From positions 82,211,735 through 82,275,734 of the forward strand of contig JAYESD010000002.1 in the NCBI GenBank assembly GCA_036927565.1: a stretch of 64,000 nt of DNA. Direction: 5' to 3'. The translations under genes were made by a program, and so were the position numbers. The stretch comes from Tuctoria greenei. Lineage: Eukaryota > Streptophyta > Magnoliopsida > Poales > Poaceae. Shown one piece after another: positions 9,257 through 20,985 of the stretch. The notes under the pieces are model-generated. The model saw only the letters and a list, made by a program, of their open reading frames with translations. It made no database searches and was not told the origin of the DNA. Within the stretch, counting starts at the first letter, position 1. Each line of letters starts with the position of its first letter.

Positions 9257-12200
9257 ATGGACAAATACTCCGCCAAACCTTGTGTGTTTGCTGGTATTGA
9301 TTTTTAGGTTTGGAAGGCACGCATGGAGGCTTTCATCCAGGCGCAAGGCTTTGCAATATGGTAGAAGGTGAACAATCCTTATGATGTGCCACCAAACGAT
9401 CAAGTTATGGCTACAAACCTACGGGAGGTCGACAACAACAACAAAGCCCGAAACTTGATCATCCAAGGACTCACTCAGAGCGACTTCGACCGCGTTGCAC
9501 ATCTCTGATCGGCATACGATGTATGGAGAGCACTTTGTGACTATCACAAAGGATCCAACACGATCAAGGAGGTAAGGCAAGACATGTTCAAGAAAGAATA
9601 CATGCGCTTCGAGATGCAACCCGGTGAGTCCATTGATGACCTCTTTGCTCGCTTCAACAAAATTCTCAGTAACATGCGTATTGTCAACGTTAATTTTTCT
9701 GATGTTGAAAATGATAGGCAACTTCTTAGTGCATTAGACATGTCAATCTAGGAGATGAAAGTTACATCTATTAGTGAATCTACTGTCATGAGTACACTTA
9801 CTTTAGATGTGCTTTACTCTAAACTCAAAACTCATGAAATTGACATCTTATCACATAAGAACCCAAATAAGTCTATTGCATTTGTCTCACAACGTGATAT
9901 GCCTAGCTCCGGCCAATCATCATCTTGCAATACTCTTGCTTTGTTGTCCTCACTAACCCTGGAGCAGATCGAGGAATTTCCAGAGGAGGATCTAGCACTT
10001 CTCTCTACTAGGTTCTCAAAAGCATTGAAAAATGTGAGAACTAGAAGGGGAGGAAGCTCCGGACCTCAACGCTGTTTTGAATGTGATAAGACAGGACACT
10101 TTCGTATAGAATGCCCTAACTTTTCAGGTGCTACTACCCGTGAAGAAAATAGAACAAGGTCAAGACTACCTCTGGAAACCCCAACAAGAAAAAGAAGGGT
10201 ACCATAGGACGCAAGATGATTAACAGCTTCATCACTGCACTTCAAGAGCTCGGTTCAAGCGACGTAGACTTTGAAAGTGATAAAGATGATGACGATCTGG
10301 ACAACTTATGCTTTATGGCAGGAAAAACAAGATCAAGATCAAGTCAGGAGGATGCAGAACACAACAGTGAGGACGATGAGGTATGTTCTACCTGTAATGA
10401 AATGTGTGATGCAATTTCTCGTGCAACTATTATTGTAAAGAAAAAGGACAAAAATCTTAGGGATAATGCTGCTAAAATTGAATCACTAGAATCTGAAATT
10501 AACCATTTGAAAACCTTGATTCCTAGTGATGATTCTTGTCCCTCATGTGATTTAATATATGAACAATTGCCCACATTAAGAACTGCACATTCCTCTACTC
10601 TAGATAGACTTGAACTTGAAATTGAAAAGAACAAAAAGCTTGCTGCACTTGACATTGGAAACTTAAAAGATGCTTCTTGTTCTACAATTAATTTGCATTG
10701 TTCTAGTTGTGATGATCTTGATAAGAAACTATAAGATGCTACGAATGAAATTTCTATATTGAACAATGCTTTGCGTTCTCAAGAAGTTAAATATTGTTCC
10801 AATTGAAAATTAAAAGGAAAAACTTCATGTGAAAATTGCCTTGATCTGTCCAATAAACTTGATAACATGCATAGGACATTAGATCAGTTTTGTAATAGGA
10901 ATAAGAACCTAAACTTGCTGCTGAATTCTTCCAAGTCTTGCAAAGATAAAACTGGTTTAGGTTTTGATTCTCATGCTCATGCTAAGGTACATTCACCTAA
11001 AATTGTAAAGTCATTAGGAAGTGGTTTGATTCAAACAGTTCCTAAACAAAAAGAAGTGGTTTTCAAATCTGCAAGAGTGTTGTCTCATTCGGTTTCAAAT
11101 AAAAATATTGCTTGCTCATCTAGACATGAACACAAAGTTAAATTTCATTGTACCTACTGTGGTAGAGATGGTCATGTCATAGATTTTTGTTATAGACTAG
11201 CTAAACAAGAGAAAAGGGAAAGAATGATTGCTAGATCTCATAACTTTCATGCAAAATTTGCTGCACATATTAAACCGAATGCCAGGAACATGCAACTTGC
11301 TGTTATGAGTCAAAAACATTCAAAGTTTACCTCCGGACCTTCTGTTTTTGCCTCCGGAGCTACTGATTTTTATGCTACACAAGTAACACCTTATAGGTGA
11401 GTAGTTAAGAGTAAAAAACCTCAAACTTTGACTCATAAACCTGCTGTTTTATCTCAGATTTCGCGTGTTTTTCCTGCTGCACATCGTGTGACTTAGTACT
11501 GGATACCTAAATGCCTTTTGCCTAACCCCAGTATTGAGTCATCGACGTATTGTGCTTCTATGTAGGTTACATGCTTCAGGAAGGAGAACATTTGGATCGT
11601 GGATTCAGGTTGCTCACGCCACATGACCGGTAACAAAGAATAGTTCTCCTCCCTCTCTTTTGTGTCATGTGTAGAGAATGTTACTTTTGCTGATAATTCT
11701 TCAACTCCTATAATTTCTAAGGGTTCAGTTAGAGTAAATGATCACTACACTTTGAAGAATGTCGCACTTGTCAAAAATTTGAAATACAACTTGCTTTCTG
11801 TTTCACAATTGCTATATGAAAATCTGGAAATATTTTCAATAAAAACTGCTGCAAAGTCGTAGGTTGAAATAGTGAGCTTATTTTTAACATGTCTCGGATT
11901 GGAAGAGTTTTTAAAGCTGTTTTTGATATGTCTTCCTCTAAGCATAGGTGTCTAGTTGCTAATAATTCAAGGGACTTATATTTTTGACATCGTAGACTTT
12001 GTCACGTAGGCTTTGATCACCTAACGCGTGTTAGTGCTCTTGATCGCATAAGTGGGTTGCCTAAGCTTAAAAGGGACAAAGAAATTGTGTGCTCTTCTTG
12101 TAGACATACTAAGATGGTTGCAGGTTCACATACTCTTCTCACAATGATCATGACAACTGAGTTGGGTCAACTTTTGCACCTTGACATCGTAGGACCTTCA

Positions 12201-12680
12201 CGTGTTCAATCCTTCAGAGGTAAATGGTATGTTCTTCTGATTGTTGATGATTATTCTAGATACTCTTGGGTTTATTTTATAGCATCTAAGAATGAAGCTT
12301 TTAGTCACTTCAGAACTTTATTTCTTAGATTATCAATTGATCACCCAGGATCTTTAAAAGCAATTAGAAGTGATAACGGAACTGACTTTAAAAATCAATC
12401 TTTTGATCACTTTTGTGCTGAAAATAGAATAGATCATCAATTTTCTTCACCATATGTACCTCAACAAAACGGTGTTGTAGAAAGAAAGAAGGGAACCTTA
12501 GTTGAGATGGATAGGACTATGCTTGATGAATATCAAACTCCTAGGAAATTTTGGGCTGATGCGATTGCAACCGCTTGTTATGTCTCAAATCGTGTTTTCT
12601 TGTGTGCTAAGCTAGGTAAAACACCATATTAGCTCCGGTTTGGACATAGGCCTAGTGTTACGCACTTTCGGGTCTTCCGG
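9257..12680 (+). pseudogene. Copia-1 gag-pol remnant (gag, zinc knuckles, protease, integrase)
   Basis: The start at 9257 (MDKYSAKPCVFAG) leads into a UBN2-type gag (to about 9850), a CCHC zinc knuckle (CFECDKTGHFRIEC, 10072-10113), a coiled-coil acidic region (10216-10734) and a second CX2CX4HX4C finger (about 11153-11190). The aspartic protease motif DSGCSRHMTG follows (11602-11631), then the integrase core with DNGTDF and PQQNGVVE. In-frame stops are frequent (9304, 9363, 9508, 9750, 10732, 11398 and others), several of them TAG. A TAG at about 11563 separates gag from protease, exactly as in Copia-2. The frame ends by deletion inside integrase. It is non-functional. Confidence 0.85.
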
Positions 12681-14210
12681 TTTGGGATGATTAGTTCCGA
12701 CTAGTTTTGGTTAGCTCCGGCGCTAGGTCCGAATAGATTTGGTAAGCTCCGGCGCTAGGTTGTACTAGCTTTTGTAAGCTCCGGCTCAAGCTCCGGTTAG
12801 CTTTGGCAAGGTTCAGAGCTTGATTGCAATGTTCCTGCTTTTATCTTGCAATGTTTCGAACTTGCTTTATATTCTTGGAAAGATTGCTTAGTATTCATTT
12901 GCTATGTTTTTGGTGCGTTTTGGTTGATATGGCTGATATCATTTAGATATGCTTTGCAACATGCTTATGTGAGGTGCTCACGTAAGGTGTTGTAGTTTCA
13001 GAACTAACTTGAGTCAAGTCGAGGACTTGAGCTCGTACGGATTGGTTGTTTATTCATGTGCAGGTGTTGCTTGAGTTCAAGACATGGCTGGTGACAGGAT
13101 CCATTGAACTAGTCTTCAGGAGAAGATGAGGTTCAACAACCAAGTTCAGGAGGAATTGTGGTTGAGTTAATCGGGAGGTTGCGCAGCATGTTTGAATCAA
13201 GAACAATGCATATGAAGTTATCGTGGACATCATTGGAAGATGTTTGCACGTGTGCAAGGAGTGCATGGACGTGGCTACATGGTTCCGAGGCGTGATGAAA
13301 TGATGTGGACATAAATAATTGGTCGAAAAGGTCCAACCGACTACGTTATGGACTCAGGCTGCGGATATGTCAGGTTTGACTCAAATATGGAAAGATTTGA
13401 GTTGGTTATGATAGGATTTCGTGTGGGTCACGAATTTGAGTTGTTTTAGGAATGTGGGATATGTTCCTGAGGTGTTTGGAAGTCTTAAGATTGCTTCTAT
13501 CTGCGTATAGAAGAGTCCTAAGCAGTTATGGAAAGTTTTGATTCGTGATCGGAGTAGTATTGGAGTCCTAGTTGAGATTGGATTGGCCTAAGGGCTGGTT
13601 ATATAAGCAAGGAAGGCCAGAGCTCGTGGTGCACGACTTGGGGCTGTTCCTCTTGTGTTCTATTGAATAAAATTCGTAGTTGGAAGGAACTTTTGTGCCT
13701 TGTTCGTCCAACTTGTTCCAGACAAGTTTTACTCGTCGAGTTTCTGGACAGCACTACCTTTCGTGGGTGGTTTTATCATAACTCATTTTTACACATCCAA
13801 TTGACGTGATTCTTTTTGTGTTGTCTTCAAAACTTGATTATCTATCATCTTTCAAAATTCAGTCATTGGATTTGTGGTTTTTGATCTACATGAGTTTCTT
13901 TGCAGGGTTCCAGAACTGTTTTTCTCGGGTAGGACAGATTGACCTTTGTTCGATCTTTCAATCATAACTTGAGTTTCTCTCGACGATTTTGAGTGATTCT
14001 TGTTGTGTTGTCTTCGTGACTTGATTCTCTCTGATATCTATCACTTTTGTCACGGTGAAACACGTTTAGATTAGTCTCACATATGATTTCTTTAACAGAT
14101 TGTTTTTCTGCCGAAAGGGTTGGGATTTAATTGTTTCCGCTGCGTAAGATTTTTAAATCTACAATTAACCCCCCCCTCTGGTAGATTTTCACGTGCTCTT
14201 CGATCCTACA
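12681..14210 (+). repeat. Copia-1 3' LTR, 5'-truncated
   Basis: It aligns with 7701-9194 of the 5' LTR from tttgggatga onward. The first ~263 bp are lost in the deletion that joins it to the integrase coding region. Confidence 0.88.
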
Positions 14211-14215
14211 GTTTC

Positions 14216-15260
14216 CTTAACACACTCCATACATAATGATCTACTACACTTGTTCCTTGAGCTCTTTTCCACCTTGCTCCTCATTCTCCCTTCCTTTTGG
14301 CTCTTTGCTCATTTTCTAATTAAAACCTGTGCTCATCTCAACAAAGTAGTTAGGATCTTATTTGCTTGTCATAAATGATTCAAAACCCACAAAGGATTCC
14401 TCGATGCACTTTCATTGACTCTAGTCGGTCCTCTAATCATCCAGGCCATTTTTCCCTCTTAATCATCTCATGATCACAACATAGCAGTCGACAACATTTC
14501 ATATATCACAAGCACCCAAATAAACCACAAATTAAGAATTACAGGTTTAAATAGTGCATACAAGAATTGGTAAGTTTTTTCAATGTATACAAGTCTATTG
14601 AGCAATGATGCGGTTAAACTTGCAAGGAACACATCTTCCACTAAAGGTTCAAGTTCACATTAAACTAGCACTATGCAACGAAAATCGACATTTGAAAACA
14701 ACAAGATTCTAATAATGCCTACCCACAACACAATCAGCACCAGTAATGTCATGTGAAAAAAACAAACCCGTTCCCATGAGGGGTGATAATCTTCATCACA
14801 AGCAGTACTATGGTCCCACAAAACTATCAACCACTTCTGCGTGTCAAACAATTTATGAAGCCATGGCCAAAACACGAGTACAAGGTGAGATATTCGACTT
14901 GCTATACCATTACGTCCAACATGTGGTTAGAATGGATGGTGCTTAGGATGAAAATAACAAGACATATTCCTTAATGGATCGAGAGAGACTACAATCCAAA
15001 TCGCCTCTCATTACACAAGTTCACCTTCTTTTAGATTTTATCCCATATCCGAGTATATTATGCCCTAAGCTCGTTAACAGTGGTGGTCTTGCCACACAAT
15101 TCAACTTTTACCGGTATAAGAATGGCTAAGCTTGACACTTCGCAAAATAAAAACCAACCCAGACCTTCGTGTGATGGCTAGGGTTTAAAAACATGAGGAA
15201 ATCTATGCACCTAGGGTGACACAGTTCATCTTCTTGAGGCGACTGACCAAGGCACCTAGG
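14216..15260. other. Continuation of the interrupted LTR, then CACTA-A internal region; no clear gene
   Basis: About the first 200 bp after the GTTTC duplication should continue the LTR interrupted at 7437, although its end is not identified. The remainder to 15260 lies between that LTR and the CACTA-A leader. A 66-residue reading frame at 14746-14946 has no recognisable similarity. The phrase gaggcgactgaccaaggca at 15235-15256 links the region to 5840-5900. Confidence 0.4.
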
Positions 15261-15262
15261 GT

Positions 15263-15595
15263 TCAAAAACTTTGATTAAGGAAATCTACGCAAGGCACCA
15301 TTTGACTTGGCAGGAGGCAAGGGTGAGGAGGGAGGCGGCACGGGGACGGAGGAGGGAAGGTCGAAGCTCCTCGGCGACGGCGAGGGAAAAATCGGCATAC
15401 CTGGAAGTGGCGAGGGCGAAGCACGGCGGCGATGGTGAAGTTCGGCGTATCTAGAAGCGGCGACGGCAAAGCTCGGCGGCAAGAGCGGCGAAGACTTGGC
15501 GGCAAACAAAATTATGGCAGCCTGATGGCGTCTAAGTGATTTTGCCCGGGTTAGGTTTCTCCAACGCAGCCGAGGGCTATATATAGACACCTATC
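15263..15595 (-). promoter_or_regulatory. CACTA-A GC-rich leader with minus-strand TATA box
   Basis: The stretch is GC- and CpG-rich in otherwise AT-rich DNA. On the minus strand a ctatatatag box (15578-15587) precedes cctaacccgggcaaaat and a caggctgccataattttg phrase. These resemble the leader of CACTA-B at 16660-16710 (cctaaccctggag and caggctgccaaaattttc). It looks like a transposon promoter and 5'UTR. Long reading frames here are compositional and were not called as genes. Confidence 0.5.
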
Positions 15596-15599
15596 TTCG

Positions 15600-15842
15600 C
15601 ATGCGGTTATTAAGAACCAACCACATGAGAAGATGATTATCTCATGCGGTTGGCTCTTAATAACTGCCTGAGAAGTCTAACTTATCCCAGGCGGTTGGTA
15701 AGTAATAACCGCCTGAGATAAGCTTTTTCTCAGGCAGGTTATTCAGTACCAACCGCCTGAGAAAAACTTTATGTAAGCTTAATTAATATTCTTGATTAAA
15801 TGTGGGGCCTTTCAAAATCCCAAATTCCACTTTCTTGTAGTA
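15600..15842. repeat. CACTA-A 5' subterminal repeats and terminus
   Basis: Repeated aggcggttggtaagtaataaccgcctgag units occur in both orientations. The last bases, on the minus strand, read ACTACAAGAAAGTGG, a CACTA-type terminus with a degenerate first base. A ~75-bp direct copy of part of this block lies at 16480-16555 in the CACTA-B promoter region. Confidence 0.55.
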
Positions 15843-16470
15843 TGATCGAGTATTAAAGGTTACCATTAAATTTCACTTCATAAAGCATTTGAAATTGTTC
15901 ATAACATAATAAACATATAACAATAGCTATTTGTCATTTTTTTATCTTCATGAATATAATGTTTTTTCCATTTAAATTTCCAATGGACCTTTTTAGTCAT
16001 CATATCAACCTCTATGAATTTTTTTAGATTTTTTGAATTTGTTTTAAATCAATGTGTATTTAAAATTTGATGAATGCCTCATATGTATATGAGCATTTGG
16101 TTAAATGATGGATAATTTGAGTTTTGACATGTTGGAATGCTTTAAAAAGTTTAACAAAATTCATACATGTATAAATAATACAAATATGTTCATACAATCC
16201 AATTTCAATGAAGGATTCATTGTTTTAGGAGATACACAAATGTGAATAATATGTGAGTATAAATTATTTTGATATTTAGCAAAACATTACAATGTTAGCT
16301 ATACAAGTTTTAAAATATTTGGTCCAAGTGGTACATTTTAATTTTTGAAAAATATAGAAGAAAGAATCATCAAAAGACTCAAATTGCAGAATCTATACGC
16401 GTTTGAGTATTTATATTGGAATCTAAATAAAAAAGAAGCAAGGGATAAGAAAACTGAAGAACAGGCTTGG
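15843..16470. other. AT-rich spacer between CACTA-A and CACTA-B
   Basis: Very AT-rich, with no open frame, repeat family or element end that I can identify. The left terminus of CACTA-B should lie here but was not recognised. Confidence 0.4.
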
Positions 16471-16479
16471 CCAATTATC

Positions 16480-16650
16480 CCAAGCGGTTGGTAAGTAATA
16501 ACCGCCTGAGATAAGCTTTTTCTCATGTGGTTATTCAGTACCAACTGCCTGAGAAGCAGTTAAAAACCGTCTGAACTTTATTAATTTTTATCACGGGCGT
16601 TGTTTCATTAAAAACCGCCTGTGAAAACCAACGCCTATATAAAGACCCTT
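16480..16650 (+). promoter_or_regulatory. CACTA-B subterminal repeats and TNPD promoter
   Basis: Palindromic aagcggttggtaagtaata / aaccgcctgag units are followed by tatataaa at 16636-16643 and a short leader up to the first TNPD exon. The promoter faces away from the CACTA-A promoter at 15580. Confidence 0.6.
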
Positions 16651-17251
16651 CGGGCACCACATAAAACCTAACCCTGGAGATTTTCCACCGCCAGGCTGCC
16701 AAAATTTTCAATCGTGCGCCGGCGGATACTGCATTCATCAGTTGATCATGCTTCGAACAGAAAAAAGGTTAGAAGAGACTTCTTATTCACTATCATGTTT
16801 TTAATTTGTTTAGTTTTCAGTTTCGTTTTGTTGTGTTTGCATATGCCTCCAGCCCCCTCCCGCCCCCACCACCACTTGAGATTTGTAGTAGATTTGAATG
16901 ATTAAAGGTTGAAAGATGTAGTTTAGTCTCTCCTTGAGCTCACCCATGAATTTTACGGAACAAGAAGTAGATTAGAAGGATTAAAGGTTAAAGATGAATA
17001 CAATCACATCACGTGTTCGATGAAATGTTTCAATGAAAAAGCCTAACTTCAAAAATCCATTATGGCCACTAGGAAGCTGAGAAAATTATGATACAAATTT
17101 TCGTGGAATCCTTATGAACAGCATACATGATACCAGTATACACTCATATGATACATGCTTGTTATGTCTCTGTAAATTCATTTTATAGAATACCTTTAGG
17201 GAATATCCGTGGCTAAATTTTGTAAATCTTACAAAAATTTGTTGTTGAAGC

Positions 17252-19369
17252 ATGGACCGTCGAGCGTGGATGTATAACATGCCAAGACCTGATCCTAGGT
17301 ACATTCATAATGTTGCAAATTTTATTGAAGCATCCAAGAGACATGTGAAGTTGCAAAAGATAGATGACATGTTATGTCGATGTATCGACTGCGAAAATAA
17401 GATTGCTTGGATGGATACTATAGTAATCCAATCTCATTTGGTGAAAAGAGGTTTCAAAAAACTACACAATATGGATAGAGAATGGTGAGTTAGATACACA
17501 TGAAGTGGATAAAGATGATGAGAGAGGTTCAGATGATGACAATGATCATATCAATGATGGTAGTGACAATCAAGATTGTGATGATGATGAGTTCGATTGT
17601 GAGGAGATGCTGTGTCACATTGAACCATATGTATTGACTTCTATGGGAGCAAGTAAAGGTTTAAGTAAAATGCAGACATTGCAGAATGCGGCAACAAAGC
17701 TTTTATATGATGAATCAAATGGTTGTGATAAAGAGTTTACTACATTGCGTGCAGTCCTAAACTACTAAAGTTGAGAGCCACACACGGATGGTCCGATTGT
17801 AGTTTCTCTAATCTTTTGAATCATATAGCAGAAATTCTTCCAAATCCAAATAAACTTCCCAGAAGCACTTATAAAGCGAAGAAACTTCTTTGCCCAATGG
17901 CACTAGGTGTGACAAAAATACACGCTTGTGTGAACCATTGTATTATGTATCACAAAGAGCATGAGCTCGCAACTAGATGCCCCATCTGTGGTGTCAGTAG
18001 TTATAAGAAGGACTACAATCACCAGTATGTTACCAACATGAAAAAGTCTCAGAAGAATAAGAAGTTTATTATTGGTCCTGAAGGTGAAGATGACGATACT
18101 TCTAGCGATGCAGACGGGAAGAATATGAGAAAAATTCTTGCCTTGGTGCTGTGGTATCTTCCGGTAATTGGTCGCTTGAAGCGTTTGTTCTCAAACCCTA
18201 GGGAGGCTGAACTTATGCATTGGCATTCCGAGCAGCGCAAGAAGAATGAAAAACATATTCGACACCCTGGTGATGCAACACAGTGGAAAAATTTTGATAT
18301 TCAGTATCCAAAATTTGCAAAGGAAATCAGAAACGTAAGGTTTGCCTTGGGTACAAACGGAATGAATCCATTTGGTGAAAAAAGGAGCATACATAGCACA
18401 TGGCTCGTGGTCTTAACGATGTCCAACCTACCGATGTGGTTGTGTCACAAAAGGAAATATATCTTGTTATCTGTTCTTATCCAAGGTCCAAAACAACCCG
18501 ACATCGAAATTGATGTGTTCTTGGAACCTTTAATGGAAGATATGGCGAAAATTGTGGAATGAAGAGGTACATACATGGGATGAGTACAAGCGGGAGTATT
18601 TCACGCTAAGATCAATGATATTTGTTACCGTGCATGATTATCCCGGTCTTTTTACATTATAGGGACATATGAAAGGGAAGAAAGGTTGTGTAAGGTGCGT
18701 GGATAGAACTGGCTTTCTATACCTCACTTCATTCAGAAAGACGTTGTACATGAGACATCGGCGGTTCTTGACAGATACACACAAGTATAGGAAGATGAAA
18801 GAACAATTTGATAATAAAATCGAAAAAGATACTGCACCAAAACCTTACAGTGGAAAACTTGTGTTCGAAATGGTCAAGAACATTCATATTGCTTTTGGTA
18901 AGGGAAAAAAATGTAAAGGAATCAAGAGAAAGAAAAGTACATCTTCGGGTGATATAACTGACATGACTTTCAAGAAACAATCAATTTTTTCAAGTATCTT
19001 CCGTATTGGAAGAATCTAGAATTTTGCCATAGTATTGATTTGATGCACGTTACAAAGAATGTATTTGATAGCATCATTGGGACCTTGCTAGACATGCCGA
19101 GGAAAACAAAGGATGGATTAAATTCACGTATGGACCTAGTAAATCTTGATTTGAGACCAGAGCTTCATCCAGTAGAAAAGGCGAACGGGAAGCATTACCT
19201 TCCCCCCAGCTATCTACAACTTGACACTAGAAGAGAAAAAAGCAATTTGCGAATACTTGTGTGGGATCAAAGTGCCCACGAGTTTCTCATCCAATATCAG
19301 CAAACTACTCTCGATGAAATACTTGTCTATATTCGGCTATAATTCTCACGATTGTCACATGATGATGTC
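17252..19369 (+). pseudogene. CACTA-B TNPD transposase, 5' part (interrupted by Copia-2)
   Basis: TNPD-type proteins bind and cut En/Spm ends. MDRRAWMYNMPR at 17252 opens the Transpos_assoc domain (17252-17488) with its RCPC-like cysteine cluster. An acidic linker follows (17505-17768). The Transposase_21 core covers 17771-19369 in pieces, including CPMALGVTKIHACVNHC, RCPICG, PVIGRLKRLF and the conserved LMHVTKNVFDSI...LLDMPRKTKDG stretch (19040-19110). One-base frameshifts are visible near 17455 (a run of A), 17765, 19000 and 19230. The frame enters SHDCHMM and stops at 19369, where Copia-2 begins; it resumes at 29146. Confidence 0.88.
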
Positions 19370-19372
19370 AGT

Positions 19373-20985
19373 TGTAGGATCGAAGAGCACGTGAAAAGCT
19401 ACCAGAGGGGGGGGGGTGAATGGTAGATTTAAAAATCTTACGCAGCGGAAACAATTAAACCCCAAACCCTTTTGGCAGAAAAACGATCTGTTAAAGAAAT
19501 CGTATGTGAGACTAATCTAAACTTGTTTCACCGTGAAAAAAGTGATATATATAATAGAGAATCAAGTCACGGAGACAACACAAAAAGAATCACTCAAATC
19601 CGTTGAGAAAAACTCAAGTTATGATCGAAAGATCAAACAATGGTCAATCTGCCCTACCCTAGAAAAACAGTTCTGGAATGCTGCAAAGAAACTCAGGTAG
19701 ATCGTAGACCACAAATCCAATGACCGTGAAATTTTGACAGATAATAGATAATCAAGTTGTGAAGACAACCCAAAAAGAATCACGTCAATTGGATCTGTAA
19801 AACTCGAGTTATGATAAAACCACCGACGAAAGGTAGTGCTGTCCAGAAACTCGACGAGTAAAACTTGTCTGGAACAAGTCTGACGAACAAGGCACAAAAG
19901 TTCCTTCCAACTACGAATTTTATTCAATAGAACACAAGAGGAACAGCCCCAAAGTCGTGCACCACGAGCTCTAGGCTCCCTTGCTTATATAACCAGCTCA
20001 AAAGCCAACTCAACTCAAATCAGGAACCTAATCCTACCCTGATCACGAATCGTAACTTTCCATAACTGCTTAGGATTCTTCTATACGCAGATAGAAGCAA
20101 TCTTAAGACTTCCAAACACCTTAGGAATGTATCCCACATTACTAAACAACTCAAATTCGTGACCCACACGAAATCCTATCATAACCAACTCAAATCTTTC
20201 CATATTTGAGTCAAACCCGACTCAGCCGCAGCCTGAGTCCATAACCTAGTCGGTTGGACCTTTCCGACCAACTCTTTACGTCCTCATCTCTTCATCACGT
20301 CTCGGAACCATGTAGACACGTCCATGCACTCCTTGCACACGTGCACACATCTTCCAATGACGTCCATGATACCTTCACATGCATTGTTCTTGATTCAATC
20401 ATGCTGCGCAACCTCCTGATTAGCTCAATCACAATTTCTCCTGAATTTGGTTATTGGAACCTCATCTCCTCCGTGAGACTAGTCCAATGGATCCCATCAC
20501 CAGACATGCCTTGAACTCAAGCAACACCTGCACATGAATAAACAACCTATCCATACGAGCCCAAGTTCTTGACTTGACTCACATCAGTTCCGAACACAAC
20601 ACCTTAAGTGAGAACCTCACATAAGCATGTTGCAAAACCACAGTAATATGATAGCATCCATATCAAACAAAAACGCACCAAAGACTTAGAAAATGAATAC
20701 TAAGCAATCTTTCCAGAGATATAAAGCAAGTACAAAACATTGCAAATGAAAAACAGAAGCATTGCGTGACCTTGCTAGAGCAACCCGGACCTTGAGCCGG
20801 AGCTAACAAAAGCTAGTAGAACCTAGCACCGGAGCTTACCAAAACTAGCACAACCAAGCTCCCGCCGGAGCTTACAAAACTAGCAGGATCTTAATAAAAA
20901 GGTGTTTTGGTGATATTCAAAACTTTTATCATCAAAGCAGTGTATTTACTACAAGCCAATGTATTCAGCACACACAGGTCTTACA
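19373..20985 (-). repeat. Copia-2 3' LTR
   Basis: On the minus strand it runs from TGTAAGACC to GATCCTACA. A near-identical partner lies at 27534-29145. Confidence 0.92.

Larger units (their letters stand above)
7438..14210 (+). mobile_element. Copia-1: Sirevirus-like Ty1/copia element with an internal deletion
   Basis: The element is flanked by GTTTC at 7433-7437 and 14211-14215. It starts TGTGAGACC and ends GATCCTACA. The 5' LTR is 7438-9194 and the PBS follows directly. Gag and part of pol are readable to 12680, where the sequence switches mid-integrase to LTR sequence equivalent to 7701. Reverse transcriptase, RNase H and the first ~263 bp of the 3' LTR are therefore missing. Gene order and sequence match Copia-2 closely. 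Confidence 0.9.
1748..15842 (-). mobile_element. CACTA-A: nested, decayed CACTA element, minus-strand coding
   Basis: The pieces are a 3' subterminal block (1748-2140), ORF2 (5735 down to 2330), an internal region (5740-6090 and about 14400-15260), a GC-rich 5' leader with a minus-strand TATA box (15263-15590), subterminal repeats (15600-15780) and a 5' terminus at about 15842 that reads inward as ACTACAAGAAAG. A phrase containing gaggcgactgaccaaggca recurs at 5850-5900 and 15235-15256, supporting continuity across the insertions. Copia-1 and a palindrome-rich LTR interrupt it. No TNPD transposase is recognisable in it. Its left terminus was not found, because the end of CACTA-A0 abuts the subterminal block. 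Boundaries are moderate confidence. Confidence 0.55.

Noticed and set aside
15263..15590. Arg/Pro-rich frames of 60-104 codons on both strands
   Set aside because: GC-rich leader composition; no domain, and overlapping frames on both strands.
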